Shown: positions 6,787-13,586, counted from the stretch's first letter. The stretch: 14,592 nt of DNA from CAZXYF01 sp964644705 (GCA_964644705.1 CAZXYF010000068.1:1-14592), one strand, 5' to 3'. Numbers and translations are program-made. Notes: generated from the sequence alone by a model not told the origin.

Positions 6787-8400
6787 TTATTTATCCGGTT
6801 TGTTCTCCGGTCTGGTCAACCGAAGGTTCCGAAAGTAGACGGGCTTATCCGTGCGGCTGTAGAAAAACAACGAAAATTTATAAACGTTTTCGGGGTTTTC
6901 AATGCGCGTTGTGTAACGCCATTTGCTCTTCTTAGATTTGAAATCTTTGCCGCTCAGGTCGAACTCGATCGTTTGGCTGGACTCGTTTCCACTGATTTGT
7001 TTGGGCCTGGTTTCATGGAGTTTGTAACCGGGATGTGACCATATCCCAATGGCCAACTTGACCTGTTGAGGGCAGATCATGTCGATACGCAATTTTTCAT
7101 AGGCTTTAATGCTGCACTTTTGGGCTATACTGACAACCCATTTGTTCTTTTCGCCTTTCTCGAGCCGGCAGGAGACAAATTGTTTCCCTGCGGTGCCTCT
7201 CTCCGTCACATCCAGAGTGCATGGATTGGCCCATTTTTCCCGCTTCCACCGAAGGGCAGAGGGGGCGGGGTCGAGTAGGACGGTGGCGGCTTCATCGGCG
7301 ATCTGTTTGCGTATCTTCTCACGCAGTTTTTCCAGGTAAAGAGCTCTGTCCCGACGGAGTTGTTTTTTCTTTTGCAGTTCCTCCGCCGCCTCCGGTTTCA
7401 TCCATTCGCCCTCGTATTTGACCAGTCCCTGTTCACGCATCTCCTCGACTCTGGCTTTTTGAATCAGTTTTTTCTTCTTGGCGGGGGGCATCCACTCCCC
7501 TTTGTATCTCACCCATCCCTTGCTCCCGTATTTGATAACCGGTTTTTCCAGCCGGGCATTAATTGTGGAGAGTAGTTGTTTGACCTCCTTATCTTTGCAG
7601 GTGAGTTTTTGGCCCATGTCCTGGGCTCGCGTCAGCTTTTTAGCGGCCGCACTGTAATCCTGCTGTGTCAGATCGGTTTTGCTCCGGCGCAAAAGTGCTT
7701 GCATCTGATCGATCGTGTCCAATCTTCGTTTTTGCGCGGACCGGAGCTGTTGGATACGACTGGTGGCCTGGCTGAGAGCGTCCACAAAGCGACCATCCCC
7801 GTAAGTGCGTTCGTATTGACGAGCAGCATCTCGTACGCGTGTCCAGGCTTTTATCGCCAGCGACCGCTGGCAGGGTTTGTCTTTTTGTTTTGCCGCCTTG
7901 AAAAGTTGTTGAATCTTTGTTGCGTCGCTGCTTCGCTGGCTTTTTTGGTTTTTTTGGTAGGATTGATACTTGAAGTAGCCGAAGGTGCCCCCCAGGCCAA
8001 GGACCAGGAACAAAAGGATGATCACGATCAGGGTAGTTTTGTTTCGCCGCGGTGCTTGCAGCTCGACCTCGTTTCCGGAATGGTCGGTCTCCTGATCCGA
8101 TTGGGCTCTGGACGTTTCCGACGCCGACGAATCCGATTTTGTAGTCTTTTTCTGACGTTTCCGTTGGGCGGATCCACCTGCCTTTTTGGGCCCGCTTGTC
8201 TGTTTCGACGTGGAAGTGTCAGTTCCCCCGGCCAGGCGCATCAGTTCAGCCCGCACATCATCGTTACTGACTTCCTCGGAGTTCTGTCGGGGCTCGGCCG
8301 TGATCCGTGCTTCGCAGTTGGGACATTCCAGAGTCTTTCCTTTCAGCTTCTCTTTGACCCTGTATTTTTTGTCGCAATTTGGACAGGTGATTTGGATCAC
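6787..8400 (-). CDS. Membrane-anchored zinc-ribbon protein with YxGEWM repeats
   Basis: A 537-residue protein of unknown function. I start it at GTG 8400, which overlaps the def stop as GTGA. The open frame extends upstream into def, but that extension is low-complexity shadow, whereas the GTG begins exactly at the zinc ribbon. Domains: an MJ0042-like zinc ribbon (Cys6, Cys9, Cys26, Cys29); a Ser/Thr/Lys-rich disordered stretch (35-118); a transmembrane helix (about 122-143); a long basic helical region (150-290); two short repeats, WVRYKGEWMPP (296-306) and LVKYEGEWMKP (326-336), exactly 30 residues apart; a charged helix (340-372); and a C-terminal beta-rich domain (about 380-530) that may be a jelly-roll or carbohydrate-binding-like fold. 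With the ribbon cytoplasmic, the repeats and C-terminal domain would lie outside the inner membrane. This architecture is typical of planctomycete-type proteins. The role beside def, DUF116 and fmt is unknown. Confidence 0.8.
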   Translation of the reverse strand: MIQITCPNCDKKYRVKEKLKGKTLECPNCEARITAEPRQNSEEVSNDDVRAELMRLAGGTDTSTSKQTSGPKKAGGSAQRKRQKKTTKSDSSASETSRAQSDQETDHSGNEVELQAPRRNKTTLIVIILLFLVLGLGGTFGYFKYQSYQKNQKSQRSSDATKIQQLFKAAKQKDKPCQRSLAIKAWTRVRDAARQYERTYGDGRFVDALSQATSRIQQLRSAQKRRLDTIDQMQALLRRSKTDLTQQDYSAAAKKLTRAQDMGQKLTCKDKEVKQLLSTINARLEKPVIKYGSKGWVRYKGEWMPPAKKKKLIQKARVEEMREQGLVKYEGEWMKPEAAEELQKKKQLRRDRALYLEKLREKIRKQIADEAATVLLDPAPSALRWKREKWANPCTLDVTERGTAGKQFVSCRLEKGEKNKWVVSIAQKCSIKAYEKLRIDMICPQQVKLAIGIWSHPGYKLHETRPKQISGNESSQTIEFDLSGKDFKSKKSKWRYTTRIENPENVYKFSLFFYSRTDKPVYFRNLRLTRPENKPDK

Positions 8401-8888
8401 TGTTGTTCTTCCAATTTTTTCAGTTGGTGTCGGATCTGGGCGAGTTTGGTGGGTTGGAGTCGATCGATGAACAGAACGCCGTTGAGGTGGTCCACTTCGT
8501 GTTGCCAGGCCCGAGCCTCGAGGTTTTCCACTACCTTTTCCCACTGATTGCCGTCCAGCGTGTAGGCTTTAACCTTGACTCGTTCCGCTCGGAGAACCGG
8601 GACCTGGATGCCCGGCAAGCTGAGGCATCCCTCTTCTGCGGTGACTTCTCCTTCCGGGTTATGGAGGGTGGGGTTGATAAAAATACGGGGGTCAGTACGG
8701 TCTTGCTCCGCATCGAGTGCAACGACTCGTGCGGACCATCCGATCTGGGGCCCCGCCAGCCCTAATCCATCGCATTCATACATGAAATCCACCATATCAT
8801 GTAGTCGCTGGGCCTCGCTGTCTCCAACCTCCCGGAGTGGTTGGCAGGATTTTCGGAGCACATCATCGGGGTATATTTTAAGTTCCAT
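8397..8888 (-). CDS. def: Peptide deformylase
   Basis: A metallohydrolase that removes the formyl group from the N-terminal methionine of new proteins. The 163 residues match the family length. All three signature motifs are present: GLGLAGPQIG (41-50, Gln48), EGCLSLPG (86-93, metal ligand Cys88) and QHEVDHLNG (129-137, ligands His130 and His134, catalytic Glu131). Motif 1 has a proline where most enzymes have alanine (GLAAxQ), a common variation. No clear Shine-Dalgarno precedes the ATG. It is the first gene of the formylation operon, and its stop overlaps the GTG start of the zinc-ribbon gene. Confidence 0.97.
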   Translation of the reverse strand: MELKIYPDDVLRKSCQPLREVGDSEAQRLHDMVDFMYECDGLGLAGPQIGWSARVVALDAEQDRTDPRIFINPTLHNPEGEVTAEEGCLSLPGIQVPVLRAERVKVKAYTLDGNQWEKVVENLEARAWQHEVDHLNGVLFIDRLQPTKLAQIRHQLKKLEEQQ

Positions 8889-8945
8889 AATTCACTGATG
8901 GCAGAAATGTTAGCGAAATGCAGCTGGGTCTCTTGCAGAAGGATC

Positions 8946-8965
8946 AGAGGATAATCCGATCCTCT
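8946..8965. repeat. Inverted repeat at the presumed def transcript start
   Basis: AGAGGAT (8946-8952) and ATCCTCT (8959-8965) form a perfect 7-bp inverted repeat with a 6-base spacer. A second overlapping pair, GGATC (8941-8945) and GATCC (8958-8962), is also present. It lies just downstream of the def -10 box, so it would be either an operator or the 5'-terminal hairpin of the def message. Confidence 0.45.
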
Positions 8966-8968
8966 TTC

Positions 8969-8996
8969 AGTATATCACATTGATATTCTGTGCCAA
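8969..8996 (-). promoter_or_regulatory. Sigma70-type promoter of the def operon
   Basis: On the complement strand TTGGCA (8996-8991), a 16-base spacer, then TATACT (8974-8969). The -10 is extended (TGATATACT). The predicted transcript start is near 8962, giving a leader of about 74 bases before the def ATG. It is the best promoter match in the window, in a correctly oriented intergenic region. Confidence 0.65.
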
Positions 8997-9084
8997 AAGT
9001 GTTTTTCCCGCTCTGAAGCAGGAGGAAGCCAGCACTCATCGGGTGCTATTCGGGACGTTTTGAAAGCGGCTCCCGCACACATCA

Positions 9085-9125
9085 CCAGATGGAACCGGGA
9101 CAAGCCCGGCAGCAGGCCCATCTGG
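9085..9125. repeat. Nested inverted repeat upstream of ribH
   Basis: An outer perfect 8-bp pair, CCAGATGG (9085-9092) and CCATCTGG (9118-9125), encloses an inner 5-bp pair, CCGGG (9095-9099) and CCCGG (9105-9109), around ACAAG. It lies upstream of the predicted ribH promoter, so that transcript would not contain it. It may be an operator, or an RNA element if transcription starts further upstream. I found no FMN riboswitch signature in it. Confidence 0.45.
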
Positions 9126-9134
9126 AATAACGTG

Positions 9135-9153
9135 GTTTACCGAATGTTTACCG
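9135..9153 (+). repeat. Tandem 8-mer with 11-bp period upstream of the ribH promoter
   Basis: GTTTACCG occurs at 9135-9142 and again at 9146-9153, separated by three bases. The 11-bp period puts both copies on the same face of the DNA helix. The pair ends 17 bases before the predicted ribH -35, a usual place for an activator. No regulator for it is in the window. Confidence 0.45.
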
Positions 9154-9170
9154 TGGAGGTGCCCGGGAAT

Positions 9171-9199
9171 TTGCAAATGTGCATGTGGTGACATATAGT
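9171..9199 (+). promoter_or_regulatory. Sigma70-type promoter of ribH
   Basis: TTGCAA (9171-9176), a 17-base spacer, then TATAGT (9194-9199). The transcript would start near 9206, leaving a leader of about 43 bases. Orientation and position ahead of the ribH Shine-Dalgarno fit well. Confidence 0.55.
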
Positions 9200-9235
9200 G
9201 TCTGGTTCCTGATATGCGGTGCTGAAAATGACTGT

Positions 9236-9241
9236 AAGGAG
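9236..9241 (+). promoter_or_regulatory. Ribosome binding site deciding the ribH start
   Basis: AAGGAG lies 7 bases before the ATG at 9249. It selects that ATG over the in-frame one at 9219, which has no Shine-Dalgarno. The core is part of a perfect 10-base palindrome, GGAGATCTCC (9238-9247), which could be an operator. Confidence 0.75.
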
Positions 9242-9248
9242 ATCTCCA

Positions 9249-9725
9249 ATGAGCGATACAGAAGTGCATGAAGGTCAATTGAACGCGGAAGGGAAGCGTT
9301 TTGCCCTGGTGGCCGCGCGCTATAACGAAATAGTTTCTCGCCGGCTGATTAGCGGTGCGCGCGATTGTTTGGAACGACACGGGGCAGCGTCGGGGGACAT
9401 TGATCTGTACCGAGTGCCCGGCTCATTTGAGATACCTCTGGTGGCAAAAAAGGTTGCCAACTCCGGAAAGTTTGATGCCGTCGTGTGTCTGGGAACTGTA
9501 ATACGCGGCGAAACTCCCCATTTTGATTTCGTCGCATCGGAAGCCGCCCGGGGAGTGGGGCAGGCTGGCATGGATACCGGCGTGCCTGTGATTTTTGGTG
9601 TGGTGACCACTGATACGGTGGAACAGGCTGTTGATCGTGCGGGTGGCCGCACGGGGAACCGGGGCGCAGAAGCAGCCCTCTCAGCCATTGAAATGACCAC
9701 CCTGCTGGAGGATATCGAAGAGTAG
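9249..9725 (+). CDS. ribH: 6,7-dimethyl-8-ribityllumazine synthase
   Basis: Joins 5-amino-6-ribitylaminouracil with 3,4-dihydroxy-2-butanone 4-phosphate, the penultimate step of riboflavin synthesis; homologues assemble into pentamers or 60-mer shells. The 158 residues match the family. Motifs are ARYNEIVS (23-30), RVPGSFEIP (55-63), LGTVIRGETPHFDFV (81-95, catalytic His91) and GVVTTDTVEQAVDRAGG (117-133, phosphate-binding Arg130), then NRGAEAALSAIEM (137-149). Other riboflavin genes (ribD, ribE, ribBA) are absent from the window. It is the first gene of the plus-strand block; the next gene starts 142 bases downstream, so readthrough into nusB is plausible but unproven. Confidence 0.97.
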   Translation: MSDTEVHEGQLNAEGKRFALVAARYNEIVSRRLISGARDCLERHGAASGDIDLYRVPGSFEIPLVAKKVANSGKFDAVVCLGTVIRGETPHFDFVASEAARGVGQAGMDTGVPVIFGVVTTDTVEQAVDRAGGRTGNRGAEAALSAIEMTTLLEDIEE

Positions 9726-9730
9726 TTTAT

Positions 9731-9745
9731 GCCGCAATCAGCGGC
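9731..9745 (+). repeat. Small hairpin after ribH
   Basis: GCCGC, five bases, GCGGC: a perfect 5-bp stem starting five bases past the ribH stop. No U-run follows, so it is not a standard terminator; it may attenuate or protect the ribH 3' end. Confidence 0.3.
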
Positions 9746-9795
9746 GATGAGACGATGCCGGATCGGGCGGCTATGGCTCCGGTGGGTCATATATG

Positions 9796-9828
9796 CCGTC
9801 GGATTGTGAACACCCGTCATGCCGACGG
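9796..9828 (+). repeat. 7-bp inverted repeat in the ribH-nusB gap
   Basis: CCGTCGG (9796-9802) and CCGACGG (9822-9828) are perfect inverted repeats with a 19-base loop. A T5 run follows at 9846-9850, 17 bases too far for a normal terminator. This 142-bp gap holds no supported gene. It could carry a weak attenuator ahead of the NusB fusion gene. Confidence 0.3.
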
Positions 9829-9867
9829 AATTACCATCCTGAGACTTTTTAGGGAAGTAGTGTCGCA

Positions 9868-11253
9868 GTGAGGAAACGTACGCTCAGTAGAGAATTTGCC
9901 CTTAAAGCACTATACGTTTATGACATTCGTGAAGCTTTAACGGATGAGAAGCTGGAGGCTCTGGCCGAATCAGAAGCTTTGCCGGAGGTCCCGGAATTTG
10001 GGCGTCGTTTGATAGACGGCGTGCTGGAACAACAGGACGAGCTGGACGACGTTATACAGAAAACAGCCGAAAACTGGCGTCTTGATCGCATGCCCGCGGT
10101 TGACCGAAACGTTCTGAGGCTAGCCACCTATGAGCTCCTCTTCCAGGCCGATACGCCGCCGAAAGTGGCGATTAACGAGGCTATAGAGCTGGCTAAAAAA
10201 TTCAGCACCGAAAATTCGCCAATGTTTGTCAACGGCGTGCTGGATAAAATATATTCTACCCACTGTGATGAACCGGACGAACAGGGAGGTGAGGAGGAAC
10301 TGGAGATGGAGCAGATTCATCGCTTCCCCCCACTGCCCTGCGGAGACATCGATCCCGACCCGATGGAAAAAGTTGATCTCCATATCCATTCGTCTCATTC
10401 CGATGGGTCATTGTCGCCCACCCAGCTGGCTGAAAAAGCCAACAAAAAGGATCTGGCGGCCATTGCGATTACCGATCACGATACTGTTGCTGGAGTAGCG
10501 GAAGCCAGGGCAAGGTGCGAGGAATTGGGTCTGGAGCTGGTTCCTGGGGTCGAACTGACGGCATATTCGCGGGGGGATACGGGACGAGAGGAACATGAGC
10601 TGCATCTTTTGGGCTATTTTGTGGATGAAACGGACAGATATCTGTTGGACAAACTGGATGAATTTAAGCGCGTCCGCGTAGAACGAATAGAAAAAATGGC
10701 GCACAAACTGCAGGACCTTGGCGTAGATGTTGACCCGGAGAACGTTTTGAGTCACGCCGAAGATGGTGCGGCCGGACGGGTTCACATGGCCCAGGAATTG
10801 GTCGATATCGGCGAGGTCGCGACGGTGAAAGAAGCATTTGAGAAATATCTTGCCGAAGACAAACCTGCTTATGTCTCAAAAGAACGGCTGACACCTGCTC
10901 AGGCAATTCGTCTTATCCATGACGCCGGGGGGGCGGCTGTCCTCGCTCATCCGGGTGTGAAGGAAAATCTGCGGGATATGTTGGACGAGCTGGAGGAAGG
11001 TGGACTCGACGGTATCGAGGTGCATTACCCCAGCCATTCGGCGGAACAGGAAGCGTGGTGGTTGGATGCGGCCCGCAAGTTGGATCTTGTCGTTACCGGT
11101 GGGAGCGATTTTCACGGCGAGGCCAAGCCCCAAATCCACATGGCGCAGGAGACTGTCTCACTGGTGCAGGTGGCGAATCTGCGATCAAGAGCTCGCGAAT
11201 ATCGCCATGTGGCTGCTGAGGCCCCGGTTCTTGAGGAACCGCAGAATGTTTGA
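9868..11253 (+). CDS. nusB: NusB-PHP fusion: antitermination factor joined to an RNase AM/TrpH-like phosphoesterase
   Basis: A single 461-codon frame joins two proteins that are normally separate. Residues 1-130 are a whole NusB, the RNA-binding factor of rRNA antitermination: RKRTLSREFALKALY at the start, RMPAVDRNVLRLATYELL (74-91), PKVAINEAIELAKKF (98-112) and FVNGVLDKI (120-128). An acidic linker (about 131-160) follows. Residues 166-440 are a PHP domain of the YciV/TrpH class (RNase AM, 5'-3' exonuclease or nucleoside bisphosphate phosphatase). Its metal ligands are visible in DLHIHS (170-175), SDGS (178-181), TDHD (202-205), GVEL (227-230), H306, AHPG (360-363) and GSDFHG (412-417). GTG 9868 is the only possible NusB start, because an in-frame stop lies at 9850-9852; AGGGA at 9851-9855 is its weak, distant Shine-Dalgarno. 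Both halves look intact. ftsY follows after 37 bases. Confidence 0.9.
   Translation: MRKRTLSREFALKALYVYDIREALTDEKLEALAESEALPEVPEFGRRLIDGVLEQQDELDDVIQKTAENWRLDRMPAVDRNVLRLATYELLFQADTPPKVAINEAIELAKKFSTENSPMFVNGVLDKIYSTHCDEPDEQGGEEELEMEQIHRFPPLPCGDIDPDPMEKVDLHIHSSHSDGSLSPTQLAEKANKKDLAAIAITDHDTVAGVAEARARCEELGLELVPGVELTAYSRGDTGREEHELHLLGYFVDETDRYLLDKLDEFKRVRVERIEKMAHKLQDLGVDVDPENVLSHAEDGAAGRVHMAQELVDIGEVATVKEAFEKYLAEDKPAYVSKERLTPAQAIRLIHDAGGAAVLAHPGVKENLRDMLDELEEGGLDGIEVHYPSHSAEQEAWWLDAARKLDLVVTGGSDFHGEAKPQIHMAQETVSLVQVANLRSRAREYRHVAAEAPVLEEPQNV
10292..10308 (+). promoter_or_regulatory. Possible internal translation start inside the NusB-PHP fusion
   Basis: AGGAGG (10292-10297), 8 bases before an in-frame ATG at 10306 (residue 147). 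It falls exactly in the linker between the two domains. Starting there would give a 315-residue stand-alone PHP protein, close to the usual length of RNase AM (about 290). It could equally be a chance product of the Gly-Glu-Glu linker codons. Confidence 0.4.
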
Positions 11254-11290
11254 ACTTTTGTTTTCGAATAGAAACTGGCGAGGTTAAAAA

Positions 11291-12301
11291 GTGCTATTTT
11301 TCGGTGGAGAAGACACAGAAGAAGATGAGAAGGAACCGGAAACCGCTGCGGAGCAGCAGGCGGAGGATGCCTCTGGTGAAGAGGAGGAATCCGCCGGGTT
11401 CTTCGGTCGCCTGAAGGCGGGCTTGAAGAAAACACATGACCGTATTGCGGGCGGTCTGCAGTCGATCCTTACGGTTGGTCGGTCTCTGGATGAGGACCTT
11501 ATTGAAGAGGTCGAAGAACAGCTTTATGTGGCCGATGTGGGACCGCGAGCCGTGATGCGACTGTGTGATGCGTTGCGGGATGCCTACAACAGCGGCGAGA
11601 TCGACCAGGCTCAAGAGGTCCTCCCTTTCCTCAAAAACGAGATCAAAGAGGAATTGGAAGGGTGGGACACTGAACTCCATCTGCCCGAAGATGAGGTTGC
11701 TGTAATCCTGGTGGCCGGTGTGAATGGGTCGGGTAAGACCACCAGTATAGGTAAGTTGTCCTACAAATTTGAACAGGAAGGTCAAAAAGTCCTGCTTGCG
11801 GCCAGCGATACGTTTCGGGCTGCGGCCGTGGAACAGCTTAACATCTGGGCCGAAGATACGAACGCAGATATTGTGAAGAACGAGACGGCGGATCCAGCGG
11901 CCGTTGCGTTCGACGCGATCGACAAAGCCACGTCCGGGGACTATGACGTTCTCATTATCGATACGGCCGGCCGGGTTCATACCCGTCAGAACCTCATGGA
12001 TGAGCTATCGAAGATCTCCAGAGTCGTTTCGAAAAAAATACCGGAAGCTCCCCACGAGACACTGCTGGTGCTGGATGCGACGACGGGACAGAACGGCATC
12101 AGTCAGGCGATCAAGTTTGATGAAACTCTGGATGTGACGGGTCTGATCCTGGCGAAACTGGATGGGACCGCAAAAGGGGGGATCGTGTTCGGCATGCGGG
12201 ATCAGATTGATATACCCGTAAAATTCGTGGGGGTCGGACAGCAGAAAACTGACCTGGCTCCGTTTGAACCGGACGAGTTTGTGGATGCCCTGTTTGCCTA
12301 A
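11291..12301 (+). CDS. ftsY: Signal recognition particle receptor FtsY
   Basis: The SRP receptor GTPase, which docks ribosome-nascent chain complexes at the inner membrane. At 336 residues it has a short acidic N-terminal region (1-35, rich in Glu), an N domain (about 37-125), and a G domain with the P-loop GVNGSGKTT (143-151), DTFRAAAVEQL (173-183), DTAGR (224-228), LDATTGQNG (261-269) and AKLDGTAKGG (288-297), ending VGVGQQKTDLAPFEPDEF. The G4-type motif reads AKLD rather than the usual TKLD. DTFRAAAVEQL and the acidic start favour FtsY over Ffh, which would carry a C-terminal M domain. The start is GTG 11291, with GAGG (11280-11283) 7 bases before. It lies 37 bases after nusB-PHP and 29 before argD, so an operon is likely. 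Confidence 0.96.
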   Translation: MLFFGGEDTEEDEKEPETAAEQQAEDASGEEEESAGFFGRLKAGLKKTHDRIAGGLQSILTVGRSLDEDLIEEVEEQLYVADVGPRAVMRLCDALRDAYNSGEIDQAQEVLPFLKNEIKEELEGWDTELHLPEDEVAVILVAGVNGSGKTTSIGKLSYKFEQEGQKVLLAASDTFRAAAVEQLNIWAEDTNADIVKNETADPAAVAFDAIDKATSGDYDVLIIDTAGRVHTRQNLMDELSKISRVVSKKIPEAPHETLLVLDATTGQNGISQAIKFDETLDVTGLILAKLDGTAKGGIVFGMRDQIDIPVKFVGVGQQKTDLAPFEPDEFVDALFA

Positions 12302-12330
12302 TGTAATGACACAGAGAAGGGTGAGTAATT

Positions 12331-13536
12331 ATGAACCACATGAATTTCGATCAGATCAAGGCGAAATTTGATAAATACGTCATCGGAAACTATGGCAGAA
12401 ATCCCGTGGCTTTTGTTCATGCCGAGGGGTCGTATGCCTGGGACGAGGATGACAATCGTTATATTGACCTGATGCCCGGTTGGGGCACTACCACGGTGGG
12501 GCATTGTCACCCACATGTGGTCTCCAGTATTCAAAGGCAGGCCGCTCGCCTGATCCACGTGGATAACACCTTCTACAACGAGCCACAGGGACGCCTGGCC
12601 GAACATTTGAGCAAGCGTTCATTTGGGGGCCAGAGCTTCTTTTGCAACAGCGGCACCGAGGCCGTAGAAGGGGCCATCAAACTGGCGCGACTGTATGGAG
12701 AGGAACGCGGTCGCTTTAAAATTATTACGATGCAGGAATCCTTCCACGGACGCACGTTCGCATCGATTACGGCGACGGGACAGGATAAGTATCATTCCGG
12801 TTATCTTCCGCTTGTGCCCGGTTTTGAGTACGTATCTTTCAATGATATCGATGCTCTTCGGGAGGCAATTGACGACGAGACGGCCGCTGTTCTGCTGGAG
12901 CCGATCCAGGGAGAAGGGGGGGTCAACGTCGCCGAAAAAAACTACCTGCAGAATGTTCGCGAACTGTGCACTCAAAATAATGCTCTGCTGATTCTGGACG
13001 AGGTGCAAACGGGTGTCGGTCGAACTTGCGAATGGTTTGGTTACCAGCATTATGGGGTGGAACCGGACATCATGACGCTGGCGAAGGCCCTGGGCGGCGG
13101 CTTCCCCGTGGGCGCGTTCGTGGCACGGCCGGAGGTGGCGGAGAAACTGGTACCCGGAACTCATGCATCCACCTTTGGTGGTAACCCGCTGGCCGGCGCA
13201 GCAGGAAGTGCGGTCTTTGAAACAATTGCGGATGAAGATCTGCTGGAAGTCGGCATGCAGACGTCCAATTACATTTTCGATCGGTTCCACGCGATGGCCG
13301 AACGGTTCGATGTCATTGATGAGGTGCGTGGACGCGGCATGATGATCGGTGTGGAGCTGAATAAACCCGGCAAACCCGTGTTTGAGTACTGTTTGGACAG
13401 ATATGTCCGAATCAACTGTACCCACGATACGGTTCTACGGCTCCTGCCAGCGCTGAATGTTCCGCGCGAAGCCGTTGACGAGGGACTGGAGGTCGTGGAA
13501 AATGCTCTGGCCAAGCTCAATAATGATGAATTCTGA
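12331..13536 (+). CDS. argD: Acetylornithine aminotransferase
   Basis: A PLP-dependent class III aminotransferase converting N-acetylglutamate semialdehyde to N-acetylornithine in arginine synthesis; it may also act in lysine synthesis. The 401 residues match ArgD. Motifs are HCHPHV (58-63), FFCNSGTEAVEGAIKLAR (103-120), SFHGRT (137-142), EPIQGEGGV (190-198), LDEVQTGVGRT (222-232, PLP-contacting Asp223 and Gln226), TLAKALGGG (249-257, Schiff-base Lys252), THASTFGGNPL (277-287) and LRLLPALN near the C-terminus. The start ATG 12331 has AAGGGTGA (12317-12324) upstream; a second ATG at 12340 is possible. Other class III transaminases (ornithine, GABA) look alike, but adjacency to argF strongly supports ArgD. 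Confidence 0.93.
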   Translation: MNHMNFDQIKAKFDKYVIGNYGRNPVAFVHAEGSYAWDEDDNRYIDLMPGWGTTTVGHCHPHVVSSIQRQAARLIHVDNTFYNEPQGRLAEHLSKRSFGGQSFFCNSGTEAVEGAIKLARLYGEERGRFKIITMQESFHGRTFASITATGQDKYHSGYLPLVPGFEYVSFNDIDALREAIDDETAAVLLEPIQGEGGVNVAEKNYLQNVRELCTQNNALLILDEVQTGVGRTCEWFGYQHYGVEPDIMTLAKALGGGFPVGAFVARPEVAEKLVPGTHASTFGGNPLAGAAGSAVFETIADEDLLEVGMQTSNYIFDRFHAMAERFDVIDEVRGRGMMIGVELNKPGKPVFEYCLDRYVRINCTHDTVLRLLPALNVPREAVDEGLEVVENALAKLNNDEF

Positions 13537-13586
13537 ACCAAACCGGGGAATGCGAGTCACAATCTCTGTATTCTGGGAGATAAACG

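Noticed and set aside
8401..8544. 48-residue N-terminal extension of the zinc-ribbon protein, starting at an ATG at 8544
   Set aside because: It lies wholly inside def in another frame, is low-complexity and unlike any domain. The GTG at 8400 overlaps the def stop and begins exactly at the zinc ribbon.
7576..8547. 323-codon open frame on the plus strand opposite the zinc-ribbon gene
   Set aside because: Antisense shadow of a Lys/Gln-rich gene; its protein is Phe/Leu/Cys-rich with no recognisable motif and it has no ribosome site.
9219..9248. ATG at 9219 as the ribH start
   Set aside because: It has no Shine-Dalgarno; the ATG at 9249 has AAGGAG at good spacing and gives the usual RibH length.
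8998..9248. FMN riboswitch upstream of ribH
   Set aside because: None of the conserved RFN element segments is visible; the hairpins present do not have that layout. A covariance-model search would settle it.
9729..9809. 26-codon basic/hydrophobic open frame between ribH and nusB, considered as a leader peptide
   Set aside because: No ribosome site of its own, overlaps two small inverted repeats, and no regulatory codon run; chance is likelier.
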